The notes beneath the pieces were generated by a model, which saw only the letters and a program-made list of their open reading frames with translations, was not told where the DNA came from and made no database searches. This document shows, one piece after another, positions 18,719-28,112 of a stretch of DNA of 64,000 nucleotides. The position numbers and the translations under genes are program-made. Source of the stretch: an uncultured Lachnospiraceae bacterium (GTDB taxonomy: Bacteria > Bacillota > Clostridia > Lachnospirales > Lachnospiraceae); the NCBI GenBank assembly GCA_934351925.1, contig CAKRJT010000010.1, positions 34,903 to 98,902 of the forward strand, read 5' to 3'. Numbering within the stretch: position 1 is the stretch's first letter; each line of letters starts with the position of its first letter.

Positions 18719-18732
18719 ATAAATACATTGGT

Positions 18733-18761
18733 ATGATACCATTATATGCACTTTTAGTCAA
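18733..18761 (-). promoter_or_regulatory. Sigma-A promoter of dapAB
   Basis: TTGACT and TATCAT are 17 bp apart, starting transcription just before the lysine aptamer. Confidence 0.75.
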
Positions 18762-18807
18762 TACGTTCCGTGAGCAAAAATGTACTTTTGCCCAATTGAC
18801 CGTGCAA

Positions 18808-20688
18808 TCAGCGCTTTCTTCTCTTAGGCTCGTCCTCATTTATTCTTTTTGGGTTTCCCGAGCTTTCCTGATATCCTGCCTCATGCTCTTTGAGCTCGTC
18901 TCTGCGCCTTCTCTCTCTCTGCTCAAGCCTTCTGTTGTATCTGTTATTCTTCTTTATGGACATGGCTGCAAATACAATAAGTGCCACCATGAGCGCTATA
19001 AGAACAATAAGCACTGCTATTATCCAATCCATTGATTTTTTCTCCTTATTTCCCTTTGAAGTATCAGTTGCCGCTTCCTGTGCCTTTGTCTCCGACTTAT
19101 CCGACGATGTGCTCACGGCAGTCGTATCTGTGGCTGTGGTACTTCCCGATACAGTCTGCGTGGCATCTGCTGTGGAAGCTGTCTCCTCAGTTTCCTGCGT
19201 GGCTTCCCCCTCTGCCGTCGTATCCTGAGCCTCGGTCGTCAGCTCGGTGGCGGTCTGTGTTGTCTCCTCTGCCGTATCCCGGGATTCCGTCGTCTCTGCC
19301 GCCGTAGTCATCTCCACCGTAGTTGTCTCCGCTGCTGTGGTCGTCTCAGGCTGTGTAGGTTTCGGCTCATTTTCAAAGCCGTTGCTCGTGTAAGGTGAAC
19401 CTGAAACACCCTCTATGGATACCAGCTCAGGAAATGTGAATATATCGGAATATTCACCGTTTGTCTGATACAGATACTTTGAATACGTTCCTATCTCAGC
19501 CGTAGTGTCAAGCCTTATAAGAAGTGATGCCGAAAAGCCGTTATGTGTGATGCCCACATACTGCCTGCCCTCATAATACGGGTCTATATCGCCCACATTG
19601 TAGCCGGAACTCTGCTGTCTGCTCGTTCCGTCGCTGTAGATTGCCTTCACTATGATGGTACTCTTATCTATGGCCGCAATCTCATCTGAAGTTCTATACA
19701 CTGTAGGATTTATTCCGGCTGACACTCCTACCTGAACAACCGGCTTCGTGGTAAACGTGCAGCTTCCGCTCGTTCCGTCCGCATATGTATAGGTGACCGT
19801 GGCAGTTCCGGCATTTACCGCCGTTATAAGACCGTCGCTTCTTACATGCGCCACATTCTCATCAGAGCTTGAAAAACTCACCCCGCCGTCCTTTGTATTC
19901 GCCGGGACAAAATATGCGCTGTAGCTTCTGTCAAGCTCAATGCTCTGTCCGTCACTTATCGTTCTCTTAGAGAGCCCGAAGTACTCGGCAACGGCAGTCG
20001 CATCCGCAACACCGACCTTCCTCTGATTTTCCGTCTCATGCATGAAATACGAATCCGAGGCGTTGGTCATAAAGCTGTGCTCCGCAATAATTGTAGGAAT
20101 ACCCGATTTGGTTCCTTCATCTATAACCGTATAAAAATCTTCAGACGGGTTCGTACCTGTTCTTGTCAGATAGCCGCCGCTAAAGAGCCCTAGTCCCGCA
20201 GCCTGCGCGTAGCGCGCCATATTAAGACAGAGATTCTTTGTCGGTTCCGAATAGCCGTCAACAACAGACCCATATGCCACGAAACCGCTCGTACCTGTAT
20301 TTCCCGATGAATTGTTGTGTATGCTTATCACCGCATCGGCACCAACGGATTTTCCCATGTGAGCCCTTCCGGTGTTCGTGTTCCACTCGTTGTTGGCCCT
20401 CGTCACATATACTCGCACGCCCGCGTATGTCTCAAGCTCGGCTTTCATATATTTTGCGATTCCCCAGTTTAGGTCACTCTCGTTATCGCCCGTCGTAGCC
20501 GAATGTGCGCCCCCGTCGTAGCCGCCGTGCCCCGGGTCTATGACAACCACAACATCTCCGTTGCCGTCCTTTGCATAGACCGCAGCCGCATTATCCGGCA
20601 CTGCCGTCGTAACCCCCATAGCAAGCCCTGCCGTAAGTATAAATGTCATTAACCTTGAACATACCCCAAAAAAGCCGCCTTTTCTCAT
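18808..20688 (-). CDS. Membrane-anchored N-acetylmuramoyl-L-alanine amidase with Big2-like domain
   Basis: The 626-residue enzyme should cleave the amide between MurNAc and the peptide stem of peptidoglycan. It has an N-terminal signal sequence (about residues 1-40) and an Amidase_3 domain (about 45-245) with zinc His in DPGHGG, His in ISIHNNSS and Glu in IAEHSFMTN. A bacterial Ig-like (Big2) region (about 265-315; SSSDENVAHV, VTYTYADGTSG) and a second beta domain follow. Then come a Thr/Glu-rich linker (about 430-550), one C-terminal transmembrane helix (about 560-585) and a basic tail. The enzyme therefore stays attached by its C-terminus. The start codon overlaps the stop of the upstream paralogue (TAATG). 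Confidence 0.9.
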   Translation of the reverse strand: MRKGGFFGVCSRLMTFILTAGLAMGVTTAVPDNAAAVYAKDGNGDVVVVIDPGHGGYDGGAHSATTGDNESDLNWGIAKYMKAELETYAGVRVYVTRANNEWNTNTGRAHMGKSVGADAVISIHNNSSGNTGTSGFVAYGSVVDGYSEPTKNLCLNMARYAQAAGLGLFSGGYLTRTGTNPSEDFYTVIDEGTKSGIPTIIAEHSFMTNASDSYFMHETENQRKVGVADATAVAEYFGLSKRTISDGQSIELDRSYSAYFVPANTKDGGVSFSSSDENVAHVRSDGLITAVNAGTATVTYTYADGTSGSCTFTTKPVVQVGVSAGINPTVYRTSDEIAAIDKSTIIVKAIYSDGTSRQQSSGYNVGDIDPYYEGRQYVGITHNGFSASLLIRLDTTAEIGTYSKYLYQTNGEYSDIFTFPELVSIEGVSGSPYTSNGFENEPKPTQPETTTAAETTTVEMTTAAETTESRDTAEETTQTATELTTEAQDTTAEGEATQETEETASTADATQTVSGSTTATDTTAVSTSSDKSETKAQEAATDTSKGNKEKKSMDWIIAVLIVLIALMVALIVFAAMSIKKNNRYNRRLEQRERRRRDELKEHEAGYQESSGNPKRINEDEPKRRKR

Positions 20689-22145
20689 TAATATCTGCGC
20701 CTCCTTCTGTTTCTTCTGCCCCTTCTTCTATTCCTGCTCATTCTATTCTCAAGCATGAATACCACCGTTGCAAGAACTATTACAATAACAATTCCCGCCG
20801 CCATCTTGACTATCATCATTATGTCAAACGAGCCATCGTTTTTCTTATCTTCCGCCGTCGTCTCCTCGGAACTCTGCTCCGGCTCCGTCTGTGTTACTTC
20901 CTCGCTGGTCGTCTCAGGCTCGGTAGTCTGTGTCTCGGGCTCCCTCGAGGTAACCTCAGGAATGTAATCCTCTGACTGATACACCACCCTCACGGAGCCC
21001 TTGAGTGCCCCGTAGCTTATCGGGATATCCTGAATTCCCGGCTTGCTGTAGTCCGCCTCACCTACCGAGTCAGGCTTCACCTGAATTACGGAGCCGTCAC
21101 TGTAGACAATGTTCGCCGTCACATCATTTAGGTCAATCTCTGAGAATGCCTGTGCCGTCTTATAAAATGTCGGGTCAATAAATCCCGCAATCACTATCTG
21201 CTCCGGTATCCTGACCTTGATATTTACAACGCCCGTCGTTCCGTCCGCAAGTGTATAGCTGACAACAGCCGAACCGCTTCCGACCGCCTTAGCAAGACCA
21301 TCGCTGTCAACCGTCACACAGCTCTCATTATTGCTTGTCCACGAAGCTTCCCCCTCGGTCTGAAGTCTGACCGAATAACCCTTGTCTAGTGTCAGCTCGC
21401 CTGCCTCTGAAACGGCAATGCTGTTTTTAGTAAGTCCGAAATACGTCGCTACAGCTTCCGCGTCAGCCTTTCCTATGGCTGCAGTCTTGTCATAGTCCAC
21501 GGTTCCGTCCTCATGTGCGACATACAGCACATCTGTTGCGCTACTCAAAAAGCAGTGCTCTACGATAACCGCCGGCACGCCTGCCCTCATGCTCTCCGCC
21601 ATGATGGTATGGAAATCCTCGCCGACATACTCAGTCGAGTTCCTTGTCTGTATACCGTTGTTCTTGAGTCCAAGCTGCGTAAGGTTGTTGAGGATATAAT
21701 TGCCCATGTCAGCCGTTATCGTGCTGTACAATGGGAGCACCGAGGTGAGCACCATGGCTCCGTTCGCACTTATGTTGTCCTCAGCCACACTGTTATTGTG
21801 CACACTTATGAGGAAATCCGCGTCAAGCTCTGCTGCAACCATGGCTCTTCCCGTGAGTGTCACAATCGAGTCCTCCGGTCTTGTAAAGTACACCTTCACT
21901 CCGTCATACTGCTTGAGCTCGTCCATCATCGCCTCAGCGATGGCATAGTTGGCGTCCTTCTCCAGTATGCCGTTGATGCCTACCTTTCCCGGGTCGGTGC
22001 CGCCATGTCCCGGGTCAATCACGATAACAATATTTCCGTCCGCGTCCTTTGCAGCTACGTCCATTCCTGCGGCGCCTACACTGATGCACAGCGTCGCCGC
22101 TGCAACCGCCACATAAGAACATATTTTTTTAATCTGTCGTATCAT
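20688..22145 (-). CDS. Membrane-anchored N-acetylmuramoyl-L-alanine amidase with Big2-like domain (paralogue)
   Basis: The 485-residue protein has the same plan as its downstream neighbour: signal sequence, Amidase_3 domain (DPGHGGTDPG, ISVHNNSV, VEHCFLSS), Big2-like domain (about residues 250-310; SWTSNNESCV, LADGTTGVV), a shorter Thr/Glu linker, a C-terminal transmembrane helix and a very basic tail (RRRGRRNRRRRRY). The zinc and catalytic residues are present. The ATG at 22145 is chosen for GGAGGAG; an in-frame GTG at 22163 lies on that site. The pair arose by tandem duplication and is translationally coupled. Division or wall remodelling is the likely role. Confidence 0.9.
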   Translation of the reverse strand: MIRQIKKICSYVAVAAATLCISVGAAGMDVAAKDADGNIVIVIDPGHGGTDPGKVGINGILEKDANYAIAEAMMDELKQYDGVKVYFTRPEDSIVTLTGRAMVAAELDADFLISVHNNSVAEDNISANGAMVLTSVLPLYSTITADMGNYILNNLTQLGLKNNGIQTRNSTEYVGEDFHTIMAESMRAGVPAVIVEHCFLSSATDVLYVAHEDGTVDYDKTAAIGKADAEAVATYFGLTKNSIAVSEAGELTLDKGYSVRLQTEGEASWTSNNESCVTVDSDGLAKAVGSGSAVVSYTLADGTTGVVNIKVRIPEQIVIAGFIDPTFYKTAQAFSEIDLNDVTANIVYSDGSVIQVKPDSVGEADYSKPGIQDIPISYGALKGSVRVVYQSEDYIPEVTSREPETQTTEPETTSEEVTQTEPEQSSEETTAEDKKNDGSFDIMMIVKMAAGIVIVIVLATVVFMLENRMSRNRRRGRRNRRRRRY

Positions 22146-22208
22146 TCTGCTCCTCCATGCCACCTTCCTACAGTGACTTAAATAATATTTAAAATCACAC
22201 TCTGCTTT

Positions 22209-24905
22209 TTAAATTGCAAGAATATACTTATAGTAGAGTTTTTTTAATATATTCTTATCCGAATATATTCTCTCCCTGACTGCCGCCACATAAGCCATGA
22301 CAAGCATCGTCTCATCCTCCTTCGTTCTGCCGTCGGAGAACAAAGCCCTTCCGACAGCGCTCTTTACGGCTGTCATGTCCATACCCTCAACAGGCATACC
22401 ATCGATAATCTCCGTTATGTCCATGTTCAACGCCGTATCGGCATCCGTGTGTTTTACCATTCTCTCGTAGCAGGACATTATCCTCCTGATACGTTCGTCT
22501 GTATCAAAACCACAAGCCTTATTATATAACCTTACCCGCTTTTGTTCCATATATTTTTGCCTTATTACCAAAAATAATACAATTGCCGCAGGAAGAGCTA
22601 TTATTCTGATAATTATAAGTAAAACATGTAAAACCGGTACAAATATGTTCGATAGAGCTCTAGCCACAGCCGCTATGTCGAAGCCTCCTCCAGTGTTGTC
22701 CTCGTCATAGACTCCCTCACCGCTTCCGTCACCCTGAATTTCTCCTGTTCCATCGCCCGGCTTTACTGAACCGTGTGAGCCGTCAGGCCGTGCATCGTCT
22801 GTCCCTTGTACCATGTCCGGGTTCCTTTCACTTGACATAACAGCCCCGGCTGTTTCATCGTAGGAATTTTCTGTCGCCATGCCGTCAACGGTAGTCCGGC
22901 TGTCCGGCTCATCGGCTGTGGAATCCTGCTCATCGATTGCCGTGGTCTCCTCATCGCCTGTCGTATCGTCAGGAGTCTTGTCCTCCGCATCAGCTATGTC
23001 CGTCCCGCCATTTTCATTGTACCTGTTCTGGGCGTTCATATATGCCGAAGCATATCCCGGCGTAGGGTCGACCGTTATCCAGCCTATCCCGTCAATGTAC
23101 ACCTCCACCCACGCGTGGGCATATCGGTCGGTCACGATTGCTTTATAATAATTCCAGCTCTCCCTGCCGTACTTTCCATCGCTGCCGACAACGACATCTT
23201 CCTTATAAACCGGGTCGCCTCCGTACAGGCTCTCAGGCACAACGAAACCCTCAACATATCTTGCCGGAATGCCCGCGCACCTTAAAATCATGACAGCCGC
23301 CGAGGCAAAGTGGGTACACAGCCCCCTCTTCTCCTCAAACAGAAAATATTCAACATAATCCTTCGATGCAGGAGTTACTCCCGGCGAGAGCGTGTACTCG
23401 TACCCACCGCTTCCAAGATAAGCTATCGTGTCAAGGATAAAGCGCGCCCTGCCGGATACATCGCCGATTTCATAGTCCCCGCTCTTTATATCTGGCAAAA
23501 GCTCTCTTTTTATTCTTCCCGCACAGGAGGTGTTGTCATCAAGATAGTACCTATACACGAAATCCCGGTAACGGTTGTCCTCGTCCTCAAATAGAACATC
23601 GCCGTCAACAATCAACTTGTCCAATGAAGAAAAATTTCTCCACTCATATATGCTGTACTCATGCCGCACGTTCTGTGCGCCATCTGTATCCTCCGGCAGC
23701 CTTATATTCATGTCCTTTTCCATAAGGTCCTCCACCGGTATTGCGTCTATCTGTACCGCAGACACAGGAATGTAGCTGTTCCCCCTGCACTCATACTGCA
23801 GCACTGAGATATCATAGGCGGCGCTGCCTATCCCGACCGCCCCCATATCCATAAGCGCCTCCACCGCACGGTTAGCAGCCAAAACGGGAGTCAGCCCATC
23901 AGCATATAACTCCTCAAACATGCCTGCATAGCCTGTGTACACCGATGACGGCAGTTCCTTCCAGCGCCTTTTAGTATACTGTGCCGCCTGAAAGGTCTTC
24001 AGGTACAGCGTTCCGCCCTCTTTCGGTGCCTCGACAAGCATAATCGGTGTGTCCGTGTAACTCACTGAATCGACACTGCCTATCGCTCCGGCATCGTTTT
24101 TCGTATCCTGCTGCCCGGTCTCAACGCCGTGGTCAACCAGTACCTGCTTGATATCCTGCAGCGAAAAGACCAGCCTGCCCGCAACATCATCATAAATGAG
24201 CGGTGCCCTGTAGTCCGCCTCCGTGACAAGTCTCGTCACACCGAACATAAGCACAAGTGCAGGCAATGTCACCCACAGCATCGCAAACACTCCCGCAGTT
24301 CTCGGGCGCAGCCCGTCCCTCTCCCGTGGAAGTGCGCCGAGAATTATGCAGCATACCATAAAGCACAGCACTCCGCACAGCACCGGAAGCGGCGGAACAT
24401 TCTCGAGAGTCGCCGGCAGAAGATACGAAAACACCGCAGACAGCACTGCAAAAAAGGTTCCTTTGTGATTTAACAGCACCGACATATAACCCCAGCTTGA
24501 CAACGCACATGCGATAAGCATGAACAGTGGCTGGTTTCCGTTCCGGAGCATCTTTTCTGTCAGATAAATATAGTAGATTCCGCCATTATAATAGTTATTT
24601 ATCGACTCAATCATAAAATTGAATATATACGCGAAGCCTCCGACAATGACATCCGCCTTAAAGAACGCAAGTGCCGCGACACCCGCCAAAATAGCTGTCT
24701 TTACGACATTTCCGACGCGCCCCATAAGTCCCAGCCCTACACATATAAATGCACCTCCGGCTGCCGCGGGCACCGCCGCCCACCAGGCAAGCCGCGAGGT
24801 CGCGTATATCTGCATAAAATTCCAGGAGGTGACGATTGTTCCGAGAACCGCCACCGCAATCAGCACCGTAAGCGTGACAATATTCCTGATTATCCTCCTA
24901 TTCAT
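22209..24905 (-). CDS. Transglutaminase-domain membrane protein (TgpA/DUF3488-like)
   Basis: The 898-residue protein has about six transmembrane helices in residues 10-245, a large outer domain, and one more helix near 740-770 with a cytoplasmic tail. The transglutaminase-like core (about 510-600) has Cys in EKRGLCTHFASAAV, His in RYAHAWVEVY and Asp in WITVDPTPGY, a complete triad. A Thr/Asp/Glu-rich linker follows. This family is usually encoded with a MoxR ATPase and a DUF58 protein, as here. Such trios are of unsettled function and are thought to act on envelope proteins. The start at 24905 has GGGAGG upstream and overlaps the DUF58 stop by 8 bp. Confidence 0.85.
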   Translation of the reverse strand: MNRRIIRNIVTLTVLIAVAVLGTIVTSWNFMQIYATSRLAWWAAVPAAAGGAFICVGLGLMGRVGNVVKTAILAGVAALAFFKADVIVGGFAYIFNFMIESINNYYNGGIYYIYLTEKMLRNGNQPLFMLIACALSSWGYMSVLLNHKGTFFAVLSAVFSYLLPATLENVPPLPVLCGVLCFMVCCIILGALPRERDGLRPRTAGVFAMLWVTLPALVLMFGVTRLVTEADYRAPLIYDDVAGRLVFSLQDIKQVLVDHGVETGQQDTKNDAGAIGSVDSVSYTDTPIMLVEAPKEGGTLYLKTFQAAQYTKRRWKELPSSVYTGYAGMFEELYADGLTPVLAANRAVEALMDMGAVGIGSAAYDISVLQYECRGNSYIPVSAVQIDAIPVEDLMEKDMNIRLPEDTDGAQNVRHEYSIYEWRNFSSLDKLIVDGDVLFEDEDNRYRDFVYRYYLDDNTSCAGRIKRELLPDIKSGDYEIGDVSGRARFILDTIAYLGSGGYEYTLSPGVTPASKDYVEYFLFEEKRGLCTHFASAAVMILRCAGIPARYVEGFVVPESLYGGDPVYKEDVVVGSDGKYGRESWNYYKAIVTDRYAHAWVEVYIDGIGWITVDPTPGYASAYMNAQNRYNENGGTDIADAEDKTPDDTTGDEETTAIDEQDSTADEPDSRTTVDGMATENSYDETAGAVMSSERNPDMVQGTDDARPDGSHGSVKPGDGTGEIQGDGSGEGVYDEDNTGGGFDIAAVARALSNIFVPVLHVLLIIIRIIALPAAIVLFLVIRQKYMEQKRVRLYNKACGFDTDERIRRIMSCYERMVKHTDADTALNMDITEIIDGMPVEGMDMTAVKSAVGRALFSDGRTKEDETMLVMAYVAAVRERIYSDKNILKKLYYKYILAI

Positions 24906-25956
24906 GCCTGCCACCTCCCGACGATACATATATCACCTCAACATCCGGCTGTGCATCCCGGCTGTACGCTCTGTCAGGCAGATACAGCACAACGGAACCT
25001 ATATTATAGAGCCTGTCCGACAGAGCCGCTGCGAACACGAAAGTCCCCACAGGTATATCGCACTGCCCGCCGTCACCGCTTTCATAAACCTCAAGCATGC
25101 GTCCAAAATATTCGTCCAACATCTCCTTTGAGTCAATCGTAAATGACACTGCCGCACCATCAGCCGGAATATAACCCGTCGTTTTCCCCTTAGTCTTTAT
25201 CCTCATATACATCATATTGTACATGAGCTCCAACATTCTGTCCCTCATGTCAGGGTCCGAATTGTCCGTCTCAAGAAACAGAAAGCCGTCATCATTGCCG
25301 TCGTCCGCTGCATACTCCTTGACCATGAGCCTTGACATTCTGCTGCTGAGCTTGTGATGGATATTCTTCATGCTGTCGCCGTCCCTGTACTCCCTTATCT
25401 CACTTACCTCGCTGCCCTTTGGGGCATTTTTGTCAATCTCGGTCTCCGCCTCCAACATGCTGTCTATATATTCTTTTGTGTCAACGTCAAATAAGCGTGG
25501 CAAAGCAACAACCTTCACCACGCCGGGATTTTTTATCTTAAAGCGGAAAACTCCAAAACAGTCATAGAGACATATTCTGCTTATTCTTATAGTGTAACAC
25601 CCGCAATGCCTCTTTGTATCCTTCCGCGTCAGGATTGCCGAGTTCGCCGCGCCCACAGTGAACGCCTGCGGCTTCTTTAAATCCTCAAAAAGGATATCTG
25701 CCCTCGTGAGCGGAAACGGCATCTTGTTTTTCAGTCTGTATTTCAATGTATATTCCCGCGCCCGCTCCACATACACGACGTCGCGCTCAAACTCGCAGCG
25801 CACCGTCAGCCTGCACAGCACGAGCATGACCAGCGAGATAGCCGAGACCACCCAGAAAAATGCAAGTATGACAAAGCCATCGTAGGTTCTGTACAGTACA
25901 CTGTAGGTCAAAGCCGCGTACAACAAAATAAAATACATCACTCTTCTAAAAATCAT
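24898..25956 (-). CDS. DUF58 domain-containing membrane protein
   Basis: The 352-residue protein has two N-terminal transmembrane helices (about residues 5-50), a beta-rich segment, and a DUF58 core around residue 190-215 (GSEVSEIREYRDGDSMKNIH, then HKLSSRMSRLMVKEY). The R-YxxGD and W/H-K-S/T-R pattern marks this vWA-related family. It lies between a MoxR ATPase 14 bp upstream and a transglutaminase gene overlapping downstream. MoxR and vWA/DUF58 proteins commonly act together as a chaperone-like pair; the client here is unknown. The ATG at 25956 has GGGGAGAG upstream. Confidence 0.88.
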   Translation of the reverse strand: MIFRRVMYFILLYAALTYSVLYRTYDGFVILAFFWVVSAISLVMLVLCRLTVRCEFERDVVYVERAREYTLKYRLKNKMPFPLTRADILFEDLKKPQAFTVGAANSAILTRKDTKRHCGCYTIRISRICLYDCFGVFRFKIKNPGVVKVVALPRLFDVDTKEYIDSMLEAETEIDKNAPKGSEVSEIREYRDGDSMKNIHHKLSSRMSRLMVKEYAADDGNDDGFLFLETDNSDPDMRDRMLELMYNMMYMRIKTKGKTTGYIPADGAAVSFTIDSKEMLDEYFGRMLEVYESGDGGQCDIPVGTFVFAAALSDRLYNIGSVVLYLPDRAYSRDAQPDVEVIYVSSGGGRHE

Positions 25957-25970
25957 CTAACTCTCCCCAC

Positions 25971-26915
25971 TCAGACCTTCCCCTTTTTGAGCCTCGGCAC
26001 CGCAGTGCGCTCAAGTATCCCCGATACTACTTCCTTATCCGTGAGCCTGTCCATTTTCGCCTTTGCACTCAGCACAAGCCTGTGGCATACGACATCGGCA
26101 AACACAGCCTTCACGTCGGCAGGAACACAGTAGTCCCTATCCTCATACAACGCATGCGCCTTCGCCATGGCAGCCACGGCAAGCGTGCCTCTTGGGCTCA
26201 CCCCCAGCTCAACAGCCTCATTCTCCCTCGTCGACTGTATGAGCCTCACAATATAATCGTAGATTGCATCGTGTATATATACCCTGTCAGACTGCGACTG
26301 TAATTCCAATATACGCTGTTCATCGGCGACCTCATGTACCAGCGCAAGCGGATTTCCCACAGCTCTCGCCTTTAAAATATTTATCTCCTGCTCTCTGTCA
26401 GGATATCCCATGGAAAGTCTTATCATAAATCGGTCAAGCTGGGACTCGGGAAGCTGCATCGTGCCGATGGAGCCCACCGGGTTCTGTGTCGCAATCACCG
26501 TAAACGGTCTTGGCAGATTTCTGGTCTGCCCGTCCACCGACACCCTCTTCTCCTCCATGACCTCCAATAGTGCCGCCTGCGTCTTGCTTGAAGTTCTGTT
26601 AATCTCATCCGCGAGCAGAAGATTGCACATCGCCGCACCGCTTCTGTACTCGAACTCCTGAGTCTTCGGATTGTATGCCGAAAATCCCATGATGTCCGAC
26701 GGCATCACATCCGGCGTGAACTGTATTCTGTTGCAGCTACAGCCCATCGCCTTCGCAAAGCCCATCGCCATGGTTGTCTTTCCGACTCCGGGTATATCGT
26801 CTATCAGAATATGTCCTCCCGCTGTGATGGCAAGCATGACCTTTAGGATTACCTCATCCTTGCCCGTGACCACCCTTTTGACTTCCTCAAGCACCTCTTC
26901 AATTACTCCCTGCAT
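25971..26915 (-). CDS. MoxR-family AAA+ ATPase
   Basis: The 314-residue protein has Walker A DDIPGVGKTTMA (about residue 40), Walker B LLLADEINRTSSKTQ (about 100), sensor 1 VIATQNPVGSIGTMQLPE, and the small lid domain (GVSPRGTLAV). These are the hallmarks of the MoxR clade. The start at 26915 (MQGVIEEV) has GAGAGGA upstream; a longer frame to 26945 would start with TTG. It probably remodels complexes that contain the adjacent DUF58 and transglutaminase proteins. Confidence 0.92.
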   Translation of the reverse strand: MQGVIEEVLEEVKRVVTGKDEVILKVMLAITAGGHILIDDIPGVGKTTMAMGFAKAMGCSCNRIQFTPDVMPSDIMGFSAYNPKTQEFEYRSGAAMCNLLLADEINRTSSKTQAALLEVMEEKRVSVDGQTRNLPRPFTVIATQNPVGSIGTMQLPESQLDRFMIRLSMGYPDREQEINILKARAVGNPLALVHEVADEQRILELQSQSDRVYIHDAIYDYIVRLIQSTRENEAVELGVSPRGTLAVAAMAKAHALYEDRDYCVPADVKAVFADVVCHRLVLSAKAKMDRLTDKEVVSGILERTAVPRLKKGKV

Positions 26916-26994
26916 TATCTGTCCTCTCCCTCTCATAGTAATCAATCGTCTGCCGGACGATAAACCTCTGCTGCCGCAGTCTTATTTCAATCTG

Positions 26995-28110
26995 CTACCC
27001 GGTAACCGACTGCATATCCACGATAACCCAGTTTCCGTCGATATTCGCGTAGTAATATCTGGAATTGGTAATATCCTGTCTGTTCTCGCCGTTTAACTTT
27101 AACACCATGTTCTTCTCAAAATACACCTCCACAGAGAACAGCTCAGGCGTATATACGATATAATTTGACACCATCTCATTTGTAAACACCGGTGTCTCGT
27201 GCGCGCTGTACATCCACATGTCGTTCTTTCTGTAATTCTCTGCAAGCTCAAGATAATAGGAGTCTGCCGGGAACATGTAAGCAATCGGAGCGACACTGTT
27301 GCTGCAGCCATCTATATCCTTCGAAAAATAGTTGGAATAGTTCTTCGCATTCTGAAGCACGGCTGCGGACAGCCCGCTGTCTATCGGCGATGTGGTGAAG
27401 GTATCTATAGTAATATTTCCATTCTCGTCAGGTGTATACATTACAAGCTCACCCTGATTGTTGTATACAGTCACCTCAGGCTCATTTAAGAGTCCTTCAG
27501 CTTTGTATTCAACAAGCTGAGGAACACTCACATACTCAGCCGCATATTTGAGCTCTTCTATCTGAGTTATATTTCCAGTGAGCTCCCTTGAGTCGAGCTT
27601 GACACCGTTTATGAATACGCTGTAGGTGTCAGGTGCCGTTATAGTCACCCCCTTGTCGCCCGTCCCGTACACTGCCTTCACGCTGTCAACATCCCAGCTC
27701 TGCTGTGTCAGAATGAACATGAGAGGCTTTGACGCCGTCTCCTTCAAGGTAATTTCTGCTATGAGGCTGTCATCTGCATACACGTTATACACCGGGTGCT
27801 TCGCGTCGTAGCTCGTCTGTACCTTCTCATATGTGATAGCTTTACCTTCCAGCCCATCGACATATCTTGTTCGGTATATTCCGGCGTCCTCAAAGCGGCT
27901 TGTACTCTGCGCGAAATCCAGGCTGTCAAGAATACTTCCGTCCCTGAACCGTTCAACATATTTTTCAACCGTGTACTCCGGCTGTGAATTCTCATATATC
28001 ACAAGACATTTCTTTACATTGGCTATAATCACAACCCAGAACACCGCCATGACAGCGATAAACACCGCAAAACATACCCAGAATACCGGGAATTTTTTCT
28101 TCTTTGCCAT
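26995..28110 (-). CDS. Single-pass membrane protein of unknown function
   Basis: The 371-residue product has a Lys-rich start (MAKKKKFPVF), one transmembrane helix (about residues 9-33) and an outer domain of about 330 residues with no motif that I recognise. A segment around 110-165 (VYNVYADDSLIAEI, GDKGVTITAPDTYSVFINGVKLD) suggests beta-sandwich repeats, and the C-terminus resembles an NTF2/SnoaL-like curved sheet (YYANIDGNWVIVDMQ). GAGGAGAG precedes the ATG. It follows the glycosidase-like gene by only 2 bp and is probably coupled to it, so a cell-surface role is likely. Confidence 0.75.
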   Translation of the reverse strand: MAKKKKFPVFWVCFAVFIAVMAVFWVVIIANVKKCLVIYENSQPEYTVEKYVERFRDGSILDSLDFAQSTSRFEDAGIYRTRYVDGLEGKAITYEKVQTSYDAKHPVYNVYADDSLIAEITLKETASKPLMFILTQQSWDVDSVKAVYGTGDKGVTITAPDTYSVFINGVKLDSRELTGNITQIEELKYAAEYVSVPQLVEYKAEGLLNEPEVTVYNNQGELVMYTPDENGNITIDTFTTSPIDSGLSAAVLQNAKNYSNYFSKDIDGCSNSVAPIAYMFPADSYYLELAENYRKNDMWMYSAHETPVFTNEMVSNYIVYTPELFSVEVYFEKNMVLKLNGENRQDITNSRYYYANIDGNWVIVDMQSVTG

Positions 28111-28112
28111 GT

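Noticed and set aside
18493..18720. 75-codon frame upstream of dapA
   Set aside because: It coincides with the lysine riboswitch; the conserved RNA blocks explain the sequence.
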